Below, piece by piece: positions 6,254 through 6,645 of a stretch of DNA of 6,645 bases. The first letter of the stretch is position 1. Each line of letters starts with the position of its first letter. This stretch comes from Tannerella sp. (GTDB lineage Bacteria; Bacteroidota; Bacteroidia; Bacteroidales; Tannerellaceae), in NCBI GenBank assembly GCA_031261145.1, contig JAISJX010000149.1:1-6645 (forward strand), read 5' to 3'. The position numbers were made by a program, and so were the translations under genes. The notes under the pieces are model-generated. The model made no database searches. It was given only the letters and a program-made list of their open reading frames with translations, and was not told the DNA's origin.

Positions 6254-6645
6254 ATGGATACAATTAAATTCAAATTATTCAAAAACCCAAATGGACGTCC
6301 ACATGTAAACATTTACATTAATGGAACAAATTTGGCAAATATGATTGTTCAAAGTGAGCGTTTGGCTTACAAACAAAAGGTAATAGACTTCCTTTGGAGC
6401 TGGGGATATTGTGGATTGGCGCCGTCTACTTTATTAAATGGCTTGCTTTGTAAAAGACGTGCGTCTATTATGGGAGATAAAGATTGGATTGAGTATAACG
6501 TTCCTCTATGCAATGCAACAATTATTGAAACAGAAAGCACCATTATTTGGGCTGATTTAGCCAATTTCAGTAGAAGAAAGAAAAAGGAAAGCGTAATAAA
6601 TCTTCTTGAAAGAAGATTTGGGGGGCATCTTCAGTATGGTGAAGG
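6254..6645 (+). CDS. Unrecognised protein, 3' end cut by window edge
   Basis: A reading frame opens at the ATG at 6254 and stays open to the window end, giving 130 complete codons with no stop. I do not recognise it with confidence. The start reads MDTIKFKLFKNPNGRPHVNI, followed by YINGTNLANMI, a beta-rich opening. Later parts include WSWGYCGLAPSTLL (residues 48-61) and TIIWADLANFSRRKKKE (95-111), then LLERRFGGHLQYGEG at the cut end. No signal peptide or membrane helix is seen. The arrangement (NG..L near the start, a Y.GL.P motif, then a TIIWADL strand) faintly recalls small uncharacterised bacterial proteins with a W[SA]D[FL] strand, but this is from memory and weak. A -7 box lies 21 bases upstream. 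The coding sequence is AT-rich (30% G+C over 6301-6360). The frame is very probably real: it starts at a well-placed ATG after a promoter and covers an otherwise empty 450-base stretch. Confidence 0.78.
   Translation, partial: MDTIKFKLFKNPNGRPHVNIYINGTNLANMIVQSERLAYKQKVIDFLWSWGYCGLAPSTLLNGLLCKRRASIMGDKDWIEYNVPLCNATIIETESTIIWADLANFSRRKKKESVINLLERRFGGHLQYGE

Noticed and set aside
6367..6564. Minus-strand frame of 65 codons at the right end
   Set aside because: The plus-strand frame from 6254 is longer, starts after a -7 box and continues to the window edge; the minus frame looks like its shadow.
1..6645. CRISPR arrays, tRNA/rRNA genes, insertion sequences, integrases
   Set aside because: No regularly spaced repeats, tRNA-like cloverleaf arms, transposase motifs or terminal inverted repeats were seen.

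Overview
The window looks like a chromosomal segment from a member of the Bacteroidota. The clearest sign is three exact copies of the Bacteroidota -7 promoter element (TAnnTTTG). They lie at 2924-2931, 5233-5240 and 6225-6232, each a short distance upstream of a plus-strand gene. The first also has a TTTG -33 box with a 20-base spacer. Most start codons have weak or no Shine-Dalgarno sequence, which also fits. No genus can be named from the sequence alone.

Left part, minus strand (4-2827). Read in the direction of transcription there are three genes: an EamA/DMT-family 10-TM transporter (2827-1946), a GntP-family permease (1844-528) and a RidA/YjgF-family protein (471-4). The last two are 56 bases apart and probably form an operon that continues beyond the left edge. 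GntP permeases import gluconate-like sugar acids or hydroxy-amino acids such as D-serine. RidA proteins hydrolyse reactive enamine/imine intermediates from PLP enzymes. The pair therefore suggests uptake and breakdown of an amino acid or hydroxy acid rather than of gluconate itself; this is inference.

Middle part, plus strand (2900-5223). A divergent promoter region, with a perfect 8-bp inverted repeat on the EamA side, leads into a HAD-superfamily hydrolase of the YihX-like type. Seventeen bases after it comes a two-domain ABC-F ATPase, probably on the same transcript. ABC-F proteins act on the ribosome; whether this one is housekeeping or gives antibiotic resistance cannot be told here.

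Right part, plus strand (5233-6645). An HTH-WYL-type transcription regulator has its own promoter overlapping the ABC-F stop codon. It is followed by an unrecognised gene that runs off the window and has its own -7 element beside an inverted repeat. Base composition drops here: sampled 60-base lines in ABC-F are 53-55% G+C, against 20% at the start of the WYL gene and 30% in the last gene. A WYL regulator next to an AT-rich unknown gene with a possible operator is the best candidate for something new, but the window stops too early to show what it controls. No RNA genes, mobile elements or CRISPR arrays were seen.
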